Part shown: one piece after another, positions 26,595 to 36,875 of the stretch
Layout: the number at the start of each line of letters is the position of its first letter
How positions within the stretch are numbered: the first letter of the stretch is position 1
Source of the DNA: Andalucia godoyi
Lineage: Eukaryota; Discoba; Jakobea; Jakobida; Andaluciidae
Assembly (NCBI GenBank): GCA_009859145.1
Contig: VRVR01000001.1
Coordinates: forward strand, 186,001 to 250,000
Direction of reading: 5' to 3'
DNA: 64,000 nt
Position numbers and translations under genes: made by a program
The notes under the pieces: model-generated
Told to the model about the DNA's origin: nothing
Database searches by the model: none
Seen by the model: the letters and a program-made list of their open reading frames with translations, nothing else

Positions 26595-29435
26595 ATGTCG
26601 GTCGCAGAGGCTTCGGATTGGGAAACGCTGCGGCTTGAGGGAAACAAGTTGTTTCAGGAGCTGAAGTTCCATGAGGCGCTTGCAAAGTACGGAGCCGCCA
26701 TTGCAGCGAACCCGCAGTCTGCAACTCCAGTGTGTCTCGGCAACATGGCAGCATGCTTTCTGGAGCTTGGTGAATACGCTACTTGTGTGACGACCTGTGA
26801 TCAGGCAATCGCATTTCCAGTTTCTGGAAAGAAATCGGATCCGTTGACGCTGCAGAAGATCAAGGATCGTCGAGACCGTGCTTCCAAATTTGCGAGCGTT
26901 GAACATAATTGTCGTTCATTTTCAGGCCCCGAAAATCCAATTCCGCTCATAAGAAGTAACATCCGAGCGCAGTTTGAATTCCTTCCACACTCGGAATCTC
27001 CTGCAACGAACTTTTACAAGTACGTGCAGTCTCCAGACGCTACTGTGCGTATCCTTCTGGGCGGGTCTGCTGACTTGCGACACGCGTTGCATTGCGGCAA
27101 GGCGTTTCATGAGTCCGATAACAAGAACAAGACCTTGGAAGTGCATGTCAACGATCTTCATCCCAACGCAATGGCACGACAAGTGTTTCTTGCGACGTAC
27201 ATGGTTCGCTCGTGCGATGCATTGATGCACGATTCGAGTTTATCAGAAGATGACTTGCTTACTTTATGCAAAATGTCAAACTGCTTTTCCATTGAGCAGC
27301 TCCGCGAGCATCCTCTGCTGCTCAAGTACACCGATTGGGCATACAGGATGGACAACATGTATTACTTTTGGATGTTGTTCAATCTGTATCCGCATGTGTG
27401 GAACACCTTTGAGAAGCATATTCATCATCTCTTGTCGTTTAGGAATGCACAAGAAATCGCCAAGGCTTTCCCTGGAATTGAAATGGATTCGTACACGTGG
27501 ATTGAGTGCTGGAAGCTGTGGAATGTTTGGTATCGCTTCCGACTTCCGTGCACGCAAGCACTGAAACGTGTTGGCGGAATCTTCCGAACGGAAGCCAGGC
27601 AGTCGCGACTGGTACCAAATGGAGATCGGCTGCGCCTCCTCAGGGAGTTTTCTCCGCGAAATGTGTACGAGTTTTTCTTGGATACGTGCATGGTGTCTCC
27701 GCAGTATTCTTTCATTCTTGCTGACGAGATCTACTCGACCACCTCCGTACGGGAAGATTACAACCAAAAGGACCGGGAAATGAAAGGATGGTGGGTGAAT
27801 CCGACATTGGTGGATCTCTCCGTGCATCTTCCCCAGGCCGTGACGTGCTCTGTATCGGGAGAAGAGTTTATCACTGCGTACATCGGCGAATCTTGCGTGC
27901 GAATTGGGTTGTGTGACTTTGATCGTATGCTAAAGGGCCAAGCGATGAAAATATCGAATGCAATGTCCACTGGAACGATCAGTGCGCATCTCGGATCTAC
28001 TCTGCTGTTCTTGAAGGCTGCATCGGAGTTCACCTCCCCTGAGCAGTCCTGCAAAGGCTCGAAATTGTCCAGCGTACCGTTGCCACATTTCACGGGAGTT
28101 CCCGTTCCGGGTGGTTTGTATGGACATTATGCGAATGGGCCGTTGCATCAAGGCGGCATCGTAGAAATGGAAACCACTGTGCTGGCCTGCACTACCATTC
28201 AAGCCTGCTACGTGATGCACAAAAAGCGGTTTCGATTAGTGTTTAAACTCGGTGGGCTGTCGTCGTACGTCGCTGAGATGAAGAGAAATACGGGACATAA
28301 GGAAGCTTTCCATGTGATTCATTGCAACAATGTACCCGACTATGGACATTTGCTTGAGACCTTGGTCTCGTGTTCTCCGTTGTCGAAAGAGACTATCATC
28401 ACAGATATCGAATTGTTTCCAAACGTCTTTTACGATGTCTCTTTCATGGGTCAGGGCCACAAACCCACGATCAAGAAAGCAAACAAGAAACTTCTTTGGC
28501 ACTTCTTCCGCTGCCGAAAGTTCGCAGAGCTTTCTGAACTCATTGGCATTACGCTCACCGCAGAGGCACTGCATCGGGCAAAGAAAAATTCTTTCGTTTT
28601 TGAAACAATGCACTGGAATGTTGTTCCCGATACTGCGCCGCGGGCAGATCGATCTAGATTCATGGAATGGGTCGTAGATATGCTCTTTGAGTGCTTGCTC
28701 CCGAGCTCTCGATTTGACTATCCTGGTGGCAATTCTGACACTGCAAAGGGATTTCGAGTCCCTGGGTGTGGGCTAGGCGCACCGTTCTTTGCGCGATTGG
28801 TTTTGCACGTTTTGAGCCGGAAGCGATGTTTGCCGCATGTTCTCGGGAACTTCCTGTCGGATCTTCTTGAAAAGGGTGTTGTGCGCTCTGCGTTCTTGTC
28901 GTCAATCGGGATGGAGTCGCAGCCGTACTGCACTCCATCTGCATTCAGGCGCATTCCGTGGACTGATTTATCAATGTGTTTGTTGGACCTCCGTATTGCT
29001 TTTTCGCAGTACGCTCCCATTCTGGACATGCTGTCCACCCCTGCGGCTCGCTCGTGCTTTGCAGCCTCTTCCATCAGAAAGTACGTCTGTTCATTGGAAA
29101 GTGCGATGCCTGCTATCTGCTCCGATATGGTGTTCAACATTGAGATCCCTGTAATGGGCGGCGTGATCTGCACGTCGGGAAAGAAAGAAGCCGAGGAGTA
29201 CACCAAAACAGTTGTTTGCAGATCGCAGTTGCTGGACAAACTGGTCAAGAGTGAGGGACGAGATCATTTGATCTCCAATTCCATTCATAAGAATGGCACG
29301 GATTCGTACTCCCTGTGGCTGCCAGAGGGCGTCTACAAGGATCTGTGTGCAAAAGGTGCACTGCTCATTCTCTTCCGTCTGGATGCGTGGCTCCCGATCT
29401 CATTCCCTGTTCCTCTCTCTGGCTTCACGTATTGA
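26595..29435 (+). CDS. TPR and DUF4470-domain protein
   Basis: The protein has 946 residues in one exon. Residues 10-90 form TPR-like helices (GNKLFQELKFHEALAKYGAAI, NMAACFLELGEYATC). A DUF4470 domain follows (about 145-260): RILLGGSADLRHALH and LEVHVNDLHPNAMARQVFL. That domain is a methyltransferase-like Rossmann fold also seen in axonemal dynein assembly factor DNAAF3 and in fungal MYND proteins. The remaining 650 residues are soluble, with no motif I recognise. A chaperone or assembly-scaffold role is possible, but nothing here shows a substrate. The start sits where the TPR begins, and the frame upstream is low complexity. Confidence 0.75.
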   Translation: MSVAEASDWETLRLEGNKLFQELKFHEALAKYGAAIAANPQSATPVCLGNMAACFLELGEYATCVTTCDQAIAFPVSGKKSDPLTLQKIKDRRDRASKFASVEHNCRSFSGPENPIPLIRSNIRAQFEFLPHSESPATNFYKYVQSPDATVRILLGGSADLRHALHCGKAFHESDNKNKTLEVHVNDLHPNAMARQVFLATYMVRSCDALMHDSSLSEDDLLTLCKMSNCFSIEQLREHPLLLKYTDWAYRMDNMYYFWMLFNLYPHVWNTFEKHIHHLLSFRNAQEIAKAFPGIEMDSYTWIECWKLWNVWYRFRLPCTQALKRVGGIFRTEARQSRLVPNGDRLRLLREFSPRNVYEFFLDTCMVSPQYSFILADEIYSTTSVREDYNQKDREMKGWWVNPTLVDLSVHLPQAVTCSVSGEEFITAYIGESCVRIGLCDFDRMLKGQAMKISNAMSTGTISAHLGSTLLFLKAASEFTSPEQSCKGSKLSSVPLPHFTGVPVPGGLYGHYANGPLHQGGIVEMETTVLACTTIQACYVMHKKRFRLVFKLGGLSSYVAEMKRNTGHKEAFHVIHCNNVPDYGHLLETLVSCSPLSKETIITDIELFPNVFYDVSFMGQGHKPTIKKANKKLLWHFFRCRKFAELSELIGITLTAEALHRAKKNSFVFETMHWNVVPDTAPRADRSRFMEWVVDMLFECLLPSSRFDYPGGNSDTAKGFRVPGCGLGAPFFARLVLHVLSRKRCLPHVLGNFLSDLLEKGVVRSAFLSSIGMESQPYCTPSAFRRIPWTDLSMCLLDLRIAFSQYAPILDMLSTPAARSCFAASSIRKYVCSLESAMPAICSDMVFNIEIPVMGGVICTSGKKEAEEYTKTVVCRSQLLDKLVKSEGRDHLISNSIHKNGTDSYSLWLPEGVYKDLCAKGALLILFRLDAWLPISFPVPLSGFTY

Positions 29436-29798
29436 CCACCCTCCTTCCCATTATTATTATTATTATTATTGGTTGGTTTTTTTTCTTTTCTTTTCTTTTT
29501 TTTTTTTCTTCTGTTTTTTTCTTTCTTTCTGGTGTTTTCTCTGTTTAGAATTGTCAAAAACCCCGTCTCGGGTTCTCATACTGCTTTTCACAGCAATACC
29601 GTAAAACAAAATACAGAATGAAGAACGCTATGAAACGTAAAATGGGGTGTCCTAGCACTGGCAGGGGAGAGTCGGCGGGGGGGAAACGCCTTGTTTCCAC
29701 CGAAGTGACGGGTGAATCATGCCGCCACACAGGATGTGATCGGACCCTTCCGGGCTCGAAAGATGCCAGCTCAAAATTGCGTGCACAGGGTCTTTCTT
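29436..29798. other. Intergenic with (TTA)n and T-rich runs
   Basis: Holds a TTA repeat (29451-29470) and long T stretches, then a GC-richer block to 29798 without a recognised gene. The last part is just beyond the recombinase reading frame. Confidence 0.4.
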
Positions 29799-29915
29799 TT
29801 ACTTAGTATACATGGTTCGATTGATATATGCCTTGGTCAGGTCGCGGATTGCGCCGTTGCAGACATCGTTTTGGCGTCTCGACAGGCCATGGATCATTTC
29901 TTCATGGTCTCCGAA
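29799..29915 (-). other. In-frame 38-codon continuation of the recombinase after a TGA
   Basis: Directly after the TGA at 29918-29916 the same frame reads FGDHEEMIHGLSRRQNDVCN, then continues to KAYINRTMYTK and a TAA at 29801-29799. The composition is protein-like and similar to the region before the stop. It is either a tail cut off by a recent nonsense change or a readthrough extension. Confidence 0.55.
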
Positions 29916-30650
29916 TCACTGCGGAGTAGCAGGGCGCGCAGAATCTTTAGATTCAACGGCACGCGTTTTTCGGGGACGGCCACGAGACGGGCGCTGTTCA
30001 ACCACCGGGCTGCCCTCAGCCGTTTGCATGAAATGACTTTCTGATTCGCCGTAGTATGCATCTTCATCCTCACTGCGGGTTCTTTTGCGGCGGGTGTCCG
30101 CGGCGCGCTGGCCGTTGCGCCGGGAGACGAAATAGGTTGTGATGGCAACAAGATCGTCGGCGAGCTCAGCGGTCCCGGTGAGAGGTGCATCCGTGCCGAG
30201 AACCACGAGTTTTGCGCCAAACTGCGCCAAGAGCCATTCGATGAGCTCGATGCCGAACCGGCAGAGCCTGTCGCGGTGGGCCACCACGAGTGTGCTGATC
30301 TCTCTGCGGCACACTCGTTCGAGAACAGCCGTAAAACCGCGCCGGTGGAAGTTGAGACCAGACGCGGTGTCACTGACGAGCTCGGCGTCCGGGTAGGCAG
30401 CACGGAGGTCGGCAATCTGGCGTTGGAGGTCCGCTTCTTGGTGGGCCGACGAGACTCTTGCGTAGAGCACGACTCGTTTCTCTTTCTCGACCTCGACAGG
30501 TTGCCCGATGACCTTTTCGATGTCCTCGATATTGTACATGTTGTGCGATCCGGTGCGGACGCTTCTGATCCGCCCTGAGGCGGCCCACCGTCGCAGGGTT
30601 GATGCGGAAATGTCGTACGTTTTCCGTAGAGTACCAGGCGTCACGTACAT
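29916..30650 (-). CDS. tnpA: IS607-family serine recombinase (TnpA) with AT-hook tail
   Basis: The protein has 244 residues. The N-terminus is a MerR-type helix-turn-helix (VTPGTLRKTYDISASTLRRW, 3-22). The serine recombinase domain starts with VVLYARVSSAHQEADLQRQ (60-78), with catalytic Ser67, and includes TLVVAHRDRLCRFG (120-133) with the conserved Arg. The short domain and N-terminal HTH are diagnostic of IS607 transposases, which insert without long target duplications. The tail is unusual: a basic run RRKRTR that could be a nuclear signal, an acidic patch, and RPSRGRPRK (220-228), a classical AT-hook. The frame continues past the TGA (separate entry). No matching Fanzor gene sits beside it. 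The DNA is GC-richer than its flanks, consistent with transfer. Confidence 0.88.
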   Translation of the reverse strand: MYVTPGTLRKTYDISASTLRRWAASGRIRSVRTGSHNMYNIEDIEKVIGQPVEVEKEKRVVLYARVSSAHQEADLQRQIADLRAAYPDAELVSDTASGLNFHRRGFTAVLERVCRREISTLVVAHRDRLCRFGIELIEWLLAQFGAKLVVLGTDAPLTGTAELADDLVAITTYFVSRRNGQRAADTRRKRTRSEDEDAYYGESESHFMQTAEGSPVVEQRPSRGRPRKTRAVESKDSARPATPQ

Positions 30651-31871
30651 TGCTCGGGGATTCTATGAGGCAAGACAAAATGAAAAAAATAAATAAAATT
30701 ATAATACTACAATGCAACAAATGCGTCACGGACAAGCACGTAAACACAGGTGATATTTGTTGCTTAGCAAAAACCCACCAGAAAATATCAGTTTCACTTT
30801 GCCATTCTGAAGAACAGTGACGCGTCTGTTTTATCAGCACTTGTCATGCCGGGTCATTTCGGGTCATTCCAATTGAAAAATCATGCAGGTTTTGTCACTG
30901 TTATTGTTGTTATTATTATTATATTATTATTTGAGAATACGTGTTCTACGTAGTGAACTTCATGTGTTTTGTTTTTCAAATGTTCTCCTGATAATACTCA
31001 TTGCGCTCTGTTGAGTCACGCAGAATAAGAGGCCGGTATCAATGCGTGTTGCATGCGTGGCAGAACATCGCTCCCGTGCTGTCCAAGCGTGCGTTTTCAG
31101 GTTACAGGGCTGTTCCCGTTTCGGAAGAGCATGTTTGAAGTAGAGTTTGCGGGAGGTAGAGCGGATACTCATGACCATGACGATAACGACGGCGATGCAG
31201 CAGGCAGGGGATGGATGCTGTCGTCGTCTATCCAATAAGCAGCCCGACGATTTGCCCAAAACGATCACTTGCCATTCTCCAGATAAGCAATTTGAGATGT
31301 AATTCTTATTCTTATTCTCCGTCCGAAACTATATTCATCCAATCTCGTTATTATTTTTTATTTAAGATTATGAAAACAAGAAGACACTAAAAGAAAAGAA
31401 AGATTAAAAAGCGAAAAGACTAGGAAAACCGGTAAAAACACCCTGCTAATTCTCGTCGGAGGTCGACGGCTGTCAACTCACCATACTATCCGATGAAATC
31501 ATGGCGTGCGAGCACAAGGAGACACTCTCCCACATCAATCAAGAAGGTCCATAAATTCGAGTTTGAAAGGATTTCTTGTGTTTTTCTTTCCTCCTCATTT
31601 AGGCTTTTTTCGACATTCGATATATGGCAATTCGTTTCCTGCTCATTACTGTCTCTTGTCTTTTCCCTGAAAGACCAGTTCTTGACGGCTACTTGACTCC
31701 CGGTTTTCAATATTTTCAATCCCCATTCCTCTTTTTTTTTCTCTTTTTTTCTTTCTCTCTTTCTTCTTCTTTTGTTTTGTTCTTCCGTTTCGATTCGTCC
31801 CCGGTGTGGCTGTTTGCTGTTTTGCACTCGTTGGTGTTTGTCCTTGTTTCTCTAGACTGTTGGAGTGCACA
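30651..31871. other. Long intergenic region, no gene supported
   Basis: 1.2 kb upstream of both the recombinase and the F-box gene. It includes a direct repeat of CGGGTCATT (about 30849-30868), TTATTA runs near 30905, and a plus-strand stretch at 31099-31238 (FEVEFAGGRADTHDHDDNDG) that looks protein-like behind a TTTTCAG acceptor. No partner exon was found. Confidence 0.35.
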
Positions 31872-34800
31872 ATGTCTGGAACAGGCGGCAGTCTGCTGGA
31901 CGCCATTCCTGTACCGCTGCTTCTTCGGATATTTTCCTTCTTGCCTCCTCTGGAAAACCTCCACCGACTTCCTCAGGTGTGTCTCACTTGGTACTATCTT
32001 GTGTCGTCTGATAGTTGTGACTTTTGGTGGAGAAAAGCGTACTTCGACAAATGGACGCCGCTGCAGCAGGATGGCTCAAGACTGAGCGCTGACCGACTAG
32101 CGTATCTGGACTGGAGATCGTCTGCGCAAGATGCCCGACCGGCGCTGGAACAACATCTGAATGACCCTGGTGATCATTCCGAAAAAGATGACGATGATGT
32201 CGATATGATCCATTCGAGAAGGATCGAGAACGGGTTCAGGCATCCGAACTTTTCTCAAGACATGCTTTTCCGGTATTTATTTGGACAACGATCATGGACT
32301 GAGTTCCGAATCGCCAGTCACATGTGCACAACGATCTCACACACCATGGCGTTCGAGAGCAAGCCGTGGAGATGCACTTTTGCTGGAGAATCAGCGTTAG
32401 TGTACTTGAGATCTTCGGCAACATTGGTGTCGTGGAATTACAAGACTATGCAGATTAACTGGAGACAGCGAGATATTGCCCACGAGTTCCGAGCCACTGG
32501 AAACTATATTGTCGAGAGGAAGAACCAGTTCTTCATTGTTCGGGCTTTGGATACGGGAGTGAAACTGCTCACGTTCGAAGGGCCGATCTTTCTTTCGTCG
32601 TTTGTCTTTGACGGAAGAAGGCTCTTTTGCTGGCAATCGCAAGGATTGATTATGTGCGTGGACGTAATTGCATTGGTTGATCATTTCCGAAATATCCAGG
32701 AGCTGAAGAACAGCGCCAGAATCCCCGGATCTCGCGGCGCACCCGTGGTTGGATCGCAGGCGTCATTATCGTCGTATCACAGAAGCCAGTTAGATGCTGA
32801 CACTCCGGTGAACGGCTCTCTGTTTCCACCATTGTTTGGGTCGCTTGCAGATACTGTTTTTCGAACAAATTTGCAGTTGGCTGCGCAGCTCCAACAGCAG
32901 ATGCCTCCGCAACAAATTGCAATGGCCCAGCACCCGGCAAACCTCAATGAATCCCTCGCATCCACTGAGCGGGAGTTTTTTGCCTCAGCAGGTATTTCTG
33001 CTGGTGCGAGCGCACAACAACCGGTGCTCCCGGTGCAAGAAGATAGCTCTTCAAATGTCATTTACGTCATTGTGGCCACCGAGACCACCATCCCGGCCAT
33101 CCATTCAGAGGGAGACTACTTTGTCGTTTCTCAGGGAACCCGCGTTTGCCTGTATCGGTGGGGCTTTAGAGCTCCAGTCAAGACATTTCTTGCGCACGAT
33201 GAAACTTCCATTCTCGTTTGCGCGCGCTTCGACGAAAACTTTGTTGTTGCTGGCTGTTACCATGGGGTTGTTTACGTTTGGAATCGCCAGACTGGCGACT
33301 TGCTGCGCCGTTTCAGGGCACATAATACCGCAGTTCGAGGGGTGTTTGTTTGCGGTCGGCTGATCGTGACAATCTCCACCGGAGAGAGGATCAGAATACA
33401 CGACATTGATGCGTTCCGAACCATTACTACCTTTGAGTCCATTCCGGCACCTGTTCGGAACATTGAATTTGTACTGGATGAGACATGGGATCCTCAGTTC
33501 CTCCTCGGGAAACGCAGCGGTGAGTTTCGGTTGGTGGCGTCGTTTGTGGATGGGTACACTGCCGGCATGAGAACCTGGGACTTTTCTGAATCTGCATGTT
33601 TGTCGGAGTCTTCAGTTGTTGTGCTTAACGGTTCGGAGAACACTGCAGAAGAGAAACAGATGAGGATGTCGCGCCTTCTGCTGTTCATGCGGAAATTCGA
33701 ACAAAAGTGGCTGTCCACTCATCGTGCGTCGGGAAAGTCGAACGCGTCGGCTGGTGCCGTCGCTGCCGCATCCTCATCGGACTTGGCTGCAGGAACTTTT
33801 GCACCTCCAGCAGTCATCGCAGAAAACACAGTCCCTGCCGTTCTTATGGACACCACGTTAATTCCTGTGACAGATGACCGAGATCAGGAGAGCGGCGATG
33901 TCGCGGATTTCCTTGGAAACGATTCGGACGAAGACGCCAATCATCACCTTAGCAATCCGGATCTCCAGGGAGACAATGATGACGATGAAGATGACGATGG
34001 AAACGCCGGTCGTCGTCGACGACGACATGTCCCTGCCTTTGGACATGGAACTGGTGCTGCTCAACAAGGGGATCATCCGATGATGATGGAAATCGCGAAC
34101 AACATTAACGGACAGGCCACATTTGCGCCTATTGCTGCTGCTGTTACTGCTGCTCCCCCTCCTCTTGCCAATTCTCGTCCAGCTGTCATTGGGATGCCTC
34201 CTCCGTTCGGTGGGCATCCGTTTCCGGCGATGGTGGCGGGACAGCCCTCCATGATGTTTCCAAATCCCGCAATGATGACTGGTTTGATTCCAAACTCGCA
34301 GGGAGGAATTGCTGCAACAGGCATGGGATTCTTCGTGAATGGAATGCGTCCACCCTTGTTTGTTGGTGCGCCGGGAGCATTGTTTGTTGGTCAAATGCCG
34401 GTGCAGCCGCAGGCAAATGGAATTCCCGTAGCTCCTCCCGGTGCAGCTCCAAACGCTCCAATCGCTGGAGATCGCCCTCATGTCTCCATCGTGCGTCAGC
34501 AGCAACCGTGGATGACGCTCCATGTTTCCGATGTAACCATTCTGCGCAACGACCGAATTCAAATCCACATGCTGTTCTGGGATCCTGCGACTTCCGCGCA
34601 ATGTGAGCTTCCTCCGAACCGCATGGCACAGGATATCGTTCGGTATCTCAACTGCCGTTCGTTTAGCCCCAGTTCTGCGATTTCGGGTATTGCGCTGCTG
34701 TATGCCGAAGAACGTACGCCATCGGATCCGGTGTTCCGACTCACAGCCCTCACCCATGAGAAATTGAGCCTCTACTTCCCGTTCATGGATGCGGCATATT

Positions 34801-35204
34801 TTGCCTTCCTGTCCGAAACCGCGACAACGTACACTCCGTTTATGCACAAACGACTTGCGATCCATGACGCGGCCCTTGCTGGGGATTTGGCAATGATTCA
34901 GTTCTTGATTCAGAATGGCGCGGATGCATGTGCGATAGAATCTGTCTGTGGATGGACTCCAGCCCATATTTTAGCGTGCATGCCCTCTGTCGATTCTGCG
35001 TTTCTGTTGTCAGCTCTGCGAAGCGCAGGAGCGCAAATGACAATTCGCGATTTCTTGGGGAACACGGTAGCACACTGCGCGTATTTGGCTGGCAACAAAA
35101 GGTTCATCAAGCACTTTGAAGAATCCGAGCGCGGTGTTTTGAGAATCATGAACTTCGAGTCCCAAACGCCAAAAGACGTGATCAGCGCGTTCCAAGCTTC
35201 TTGA
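31872..35204 (+). CDS. F-box, WD40 and ankyrin-repeat protein (putative SCF substrate receptor)
   Basis: The protein has 1110 residues in one exon. An F-box lies at residues about 9-55 (LDAIPVPLLLRIFSFLPPLENL, then VCLTWYYLVSSDSCDFWWRK). WD40-like repeats span about 145-560, including LICARFD-type strands such as TSILVCARFDENFVVAGCYH and VYVWNRQTGDLLRRFRAHNT. An acidic, Pro/Ala/Met-rich disordered segment (about 640-870) follows, and ankyrin-type repeats close the protein (IHDAALAGDLAMIQFLIQNG, CGWTPAHILA, DFLGNTVAHCAYLAGN). By family knowledge the F-box binds Skp1 and the repeats pick substrates for ubiquitination. The target is unknown. F-box, WD40 and ankyrin in one chain is uncommon. Confidence 0.8.
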   Translation: MSGTGGSLLDAIPVPLLLRIFSFLPPLENLHRLPQVCLTWYYLVSSDSCDFWWRKAYFDKWTPLQQDGSRLSADRLAYLDWRSSAQDARPALEQHLNDPGDHSEKDDDDVDMIHSRRIENGFRHPNFSQDMLFRYLFGQRSWTEFRIASHMCTTISHTMAFESKPWRCTFAGESALVYLRSSATLVSWNYKTMQINWRQRDIAHEFRATGNYIVERKNQFFIVRALDTGVKLLTFEGPIFLSSFVFDGRRLFCWQSQGLIMCVDVIALVDHFRNIQELKNSARIPGSRGAPVVGSQASLSSYHRSQLDADTPVNGSLFPPLFGSLADTVFRTNLQLAAQLQQQMPPQQIAMAQHPANLNESLASTEREFFASAGISAGASAQQPVLPVQEDSSSNVIYVIVATETTIPAIHSEGDYFVVSQGTRVCLYRWGFRAPVKTFLAHDETSILVCARFDENFVVAGCYHGVVYVWNRQTGDLLRRFRAHNTAVRGVFVCGRLIVTISTGERIRIHDIDAFRTITTFESIPAPVRNIEFVLDETWDPQFLLGKRSGEFRLVASFVDGYTAGMRTWDFSESACLSESSVVVLNGSENTAEEKQMRMSRLLLFMRKFEQKWLSTHRASGKSNASAGAVAAASSSDLAAGTFAPPAVIAENTVPAVLMDTTLIPVTDDRDQESGDVADFLGNDSDEDANHHLSNPDLQGDNDDDEDDDGNAGRRRRRHVPAFGHGTGAAQQGDHPMMMEIANNINGQATFAPIAAAVTAAPPPLANSRPAVIGMPPPFGGHPFPAMVAGQPSMMFPNPAMMTGLIPNSQGGIAATGMGFFVNGMRPPLFVGAPGALFVGQMPVQPQANGIPVAPPGAAPNAPIAGDRPHVSIVRQQQPWMTLHVSDVTILRNDRIQIHMLFWDPATSAQCELPPNRMAQDIVRYLNCRSFSPSSAISGIALLYAEERTPSDPVFRLTALTHEKLSLYFPFMDAAYFAFLSETATTYTPFMHKRLAIHDAALAGDLAMIQFLIQNGADACAIESVCGWTPAHILACMPSVDSAFLLSALRSAGAQMTIRDFLGNTVAHCAYLAGNKRFIKHFEESERGVLRIMNFESQTPKDVISAFQAS

Positions 35205-35747
35205 GAACCCTGTACGTTATTTCCGAGTCTTTTCAATTGGAGTCTCTGGTTTTCTTCCGTTATTATTATTATTTTATTTTATTTTATTTTATTTTATTTT
35301 ATTTGTTCGTGTAGAACGTTTGTAGTAATTATTCTCTTCTCTCGCTTTCGACTTATTCTATGGCCACCAAGGATGCATTCTCTTTGGGTCGGATTTGTGT
35401 TTCCGTCGACGCGTTTTTTCTTGCCCTTTTCCCAATCCTCGAAACCTAGAATCATGAACGCCTTCTTCGGAAGGAAGCCTCCGCGCGCCATTTGCATTGT
35501 TTATGTTTTACTTCTTCGCCCAACACCAACCTTGTGGCTTTCTTTTTTCATCTCCTTATTTCCCCTTCTTTCATTCATTTATTAATTTATTTATTTATTA
35601 CTAAACAATCGAGGACGGAGAAAAAAGAAACAAAATTAACCAAACGAGACAGACACATGAGGGATACACAGCCCACAAATTCACAAAGTCCAAGTGGAAG
35701 GACGGGTTGACCATCCAACGCTACGGAACGACAGCAAACACGTCAAA
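35205..35747. other. Convergent 3' flanks with (TTA)n-(TTTTA)n repeat
   Basis: The repeat runs from about 35259 to 35304. The rest is T-rich. Two short frames occur (MATKDAFSLGRICVSVDAFF and MNAFFGRKPPRA), neither with a continuation. Confidence 0.45.
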
Positions 35748-36875
35748 CTACAAGTTACCGCGAAGGTCTTGTTCGCGCTCAATCGCCTCAAACAGTGCCT
35801 TGAAGTTTCCAACACCAAATCCAGAGTTGTTTGCACGTTGAATAATCTCGATGAACAGCGTCGGCCGATCCTCCAGAGGACGCGTGAAGATCTGCAGCAA
35901 GTAGCCACGATCGTCGAAGTCCACGAGGATGGAGAGTTTCTCAATCTCGTTCAAGTCCTCCTTGATCGAAACCTCCGACGCGGCCAAGCGCTTTCGCAGG
36001 TCATCATAGTAGGACTTAGGAACGGACAAGAACTCGACTCCGCGGGCACGCAGGTTGGCGACCGCATGGAGCACATCAGGCACAGACAGAGCAATGTGCT
36101 GGACTCCGGCACCGCCATAGAACTCGCAGTATTCCTCGATCTGCGACTTCTTGCGTCCCGGTGCGGGTTCGTTGATTGGCATCTTGACCAGCTCCGAGTC
36201 GTCCGACATGACCACAGACCTGAGGGCGGAGTAGTCCGTGTGCATCTGCTTGTCATCCACAGACCAGAAGCGGTGGAATCCCAGTTTTTCCTGATACCAT
36301 TGCTCCACAGGAAGCATGCCGTCCCATTCTTGGTTTCCAACAATATGATCAATCGACGCGATTCCAGGACTCGATCCAGTCAGCGTGGTGAACGCATCTG
36401 TTGAGCCATCAACCTTTGCAAACCCCGGCAAAAAGACTCCATTGTAGTTCTTTCGTTCGACAAACGTATGCACCGTATCTCCGTAAGTGCGGATGGTCGC
36501 AAGCACAACCTCGCCATTCTCGTCCTTTAGAACATACGGCTCACGGATGGACTCTGCCCCAGCACCCACTGCCTTGGTCCAGCACGCACGGGCATCCTCC
36601 ACCGTGAATGCCACGTCACGGACTCCATCTCCGTGCTTCGTCATGTGCTCGCCAAACGCAGCATTGTCAGGACGCAACGGCGACTCAAACACAAAAAACG
36701 TGCGATCCTGCTGGATCACATGCGACACAACATCCCGTGCCCCAGTCTCAAGGCCACGGTACGCCACTCGAGAAAAGCCAAACCGTCCGCAGTACCAATC
36801 CGCAGCCTGCTTCGCGTTGCCAACCCAAAGCAAAATGTGGTCAAACCCGAAATAGCGAGATGCTTGCGTAGACAT
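35748..36875 (-). CDS. HPD: 4-Hydroxyphenylpyruvate dioxygenase
   Basis: The protein has 375 residues, the expected length. It converts 4-hydroxyphenylpyruvate to homogentisate, in tyrosine breakdown and, in algae and plants, on the way to plastoquinone and tocopherol. The iron ligands are in place: His177 (IDHIVGN), His260 (GVQHIALS) and Glu343 (LFIEIIQR). GFGVGNFKALFEAIEREQ, the C-terminal gating helix, is conserved. The start at MSTQASRYFGFDHILLWVGN gives the normal N-terminus. No targeting peptide is obvious, so the cytosol is likely. Confidence 0.96.
   Translation of the reverse strand: MSTQASRYFGFDHILLWVGNAKQAADWYCGRFGFSRVAYRGLETGARDVVSHVIQQDRTFFVFESPLRPDNAAFGEHMTKHGDGVRDVAFTVEDARACWTKAVGAGAESIREPYVLKDENGEVVLATIRTYGDTVHTFVERKNYNGVFLPGFAKVDGSTDAFTTLTGSSPGIASIDHIVGNQEWDGMLPVEQWYQEKLGFHRFWSVDDKQMHTDYSALRSVVMSDDSELVKMPINEPAPGRKKSQIEEYCEFYGGAGVQHIALSVPDVLHAVANLRARGVEFLSVPKSYYDDLRKRLAASEVSIKEDLNEIEKLSILVDFDDRGYLLQIFTRPLEDRPTLFIEIIQRANNSGFGVGNFKALFEAIEREQDLRGNL

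Noticed and set aside
31053-31238. Plus-strand frame ending FEVEFAGGRADTHDHDDNDG...
   Set aside because: It is protein-like and preceded by TTTTCAG, but no upstream exon joins in phase and no family is recognised.
35454-35584. CHMP2/VPS2-like start MNAFFGRKPPRA
   Set aside because: It resembles the first residues of VPS2-type ESCRT proteins, but the frame turns into low-complexity hydrophobic sequence, no splice donor follows, and the next gene lies on the other strand.
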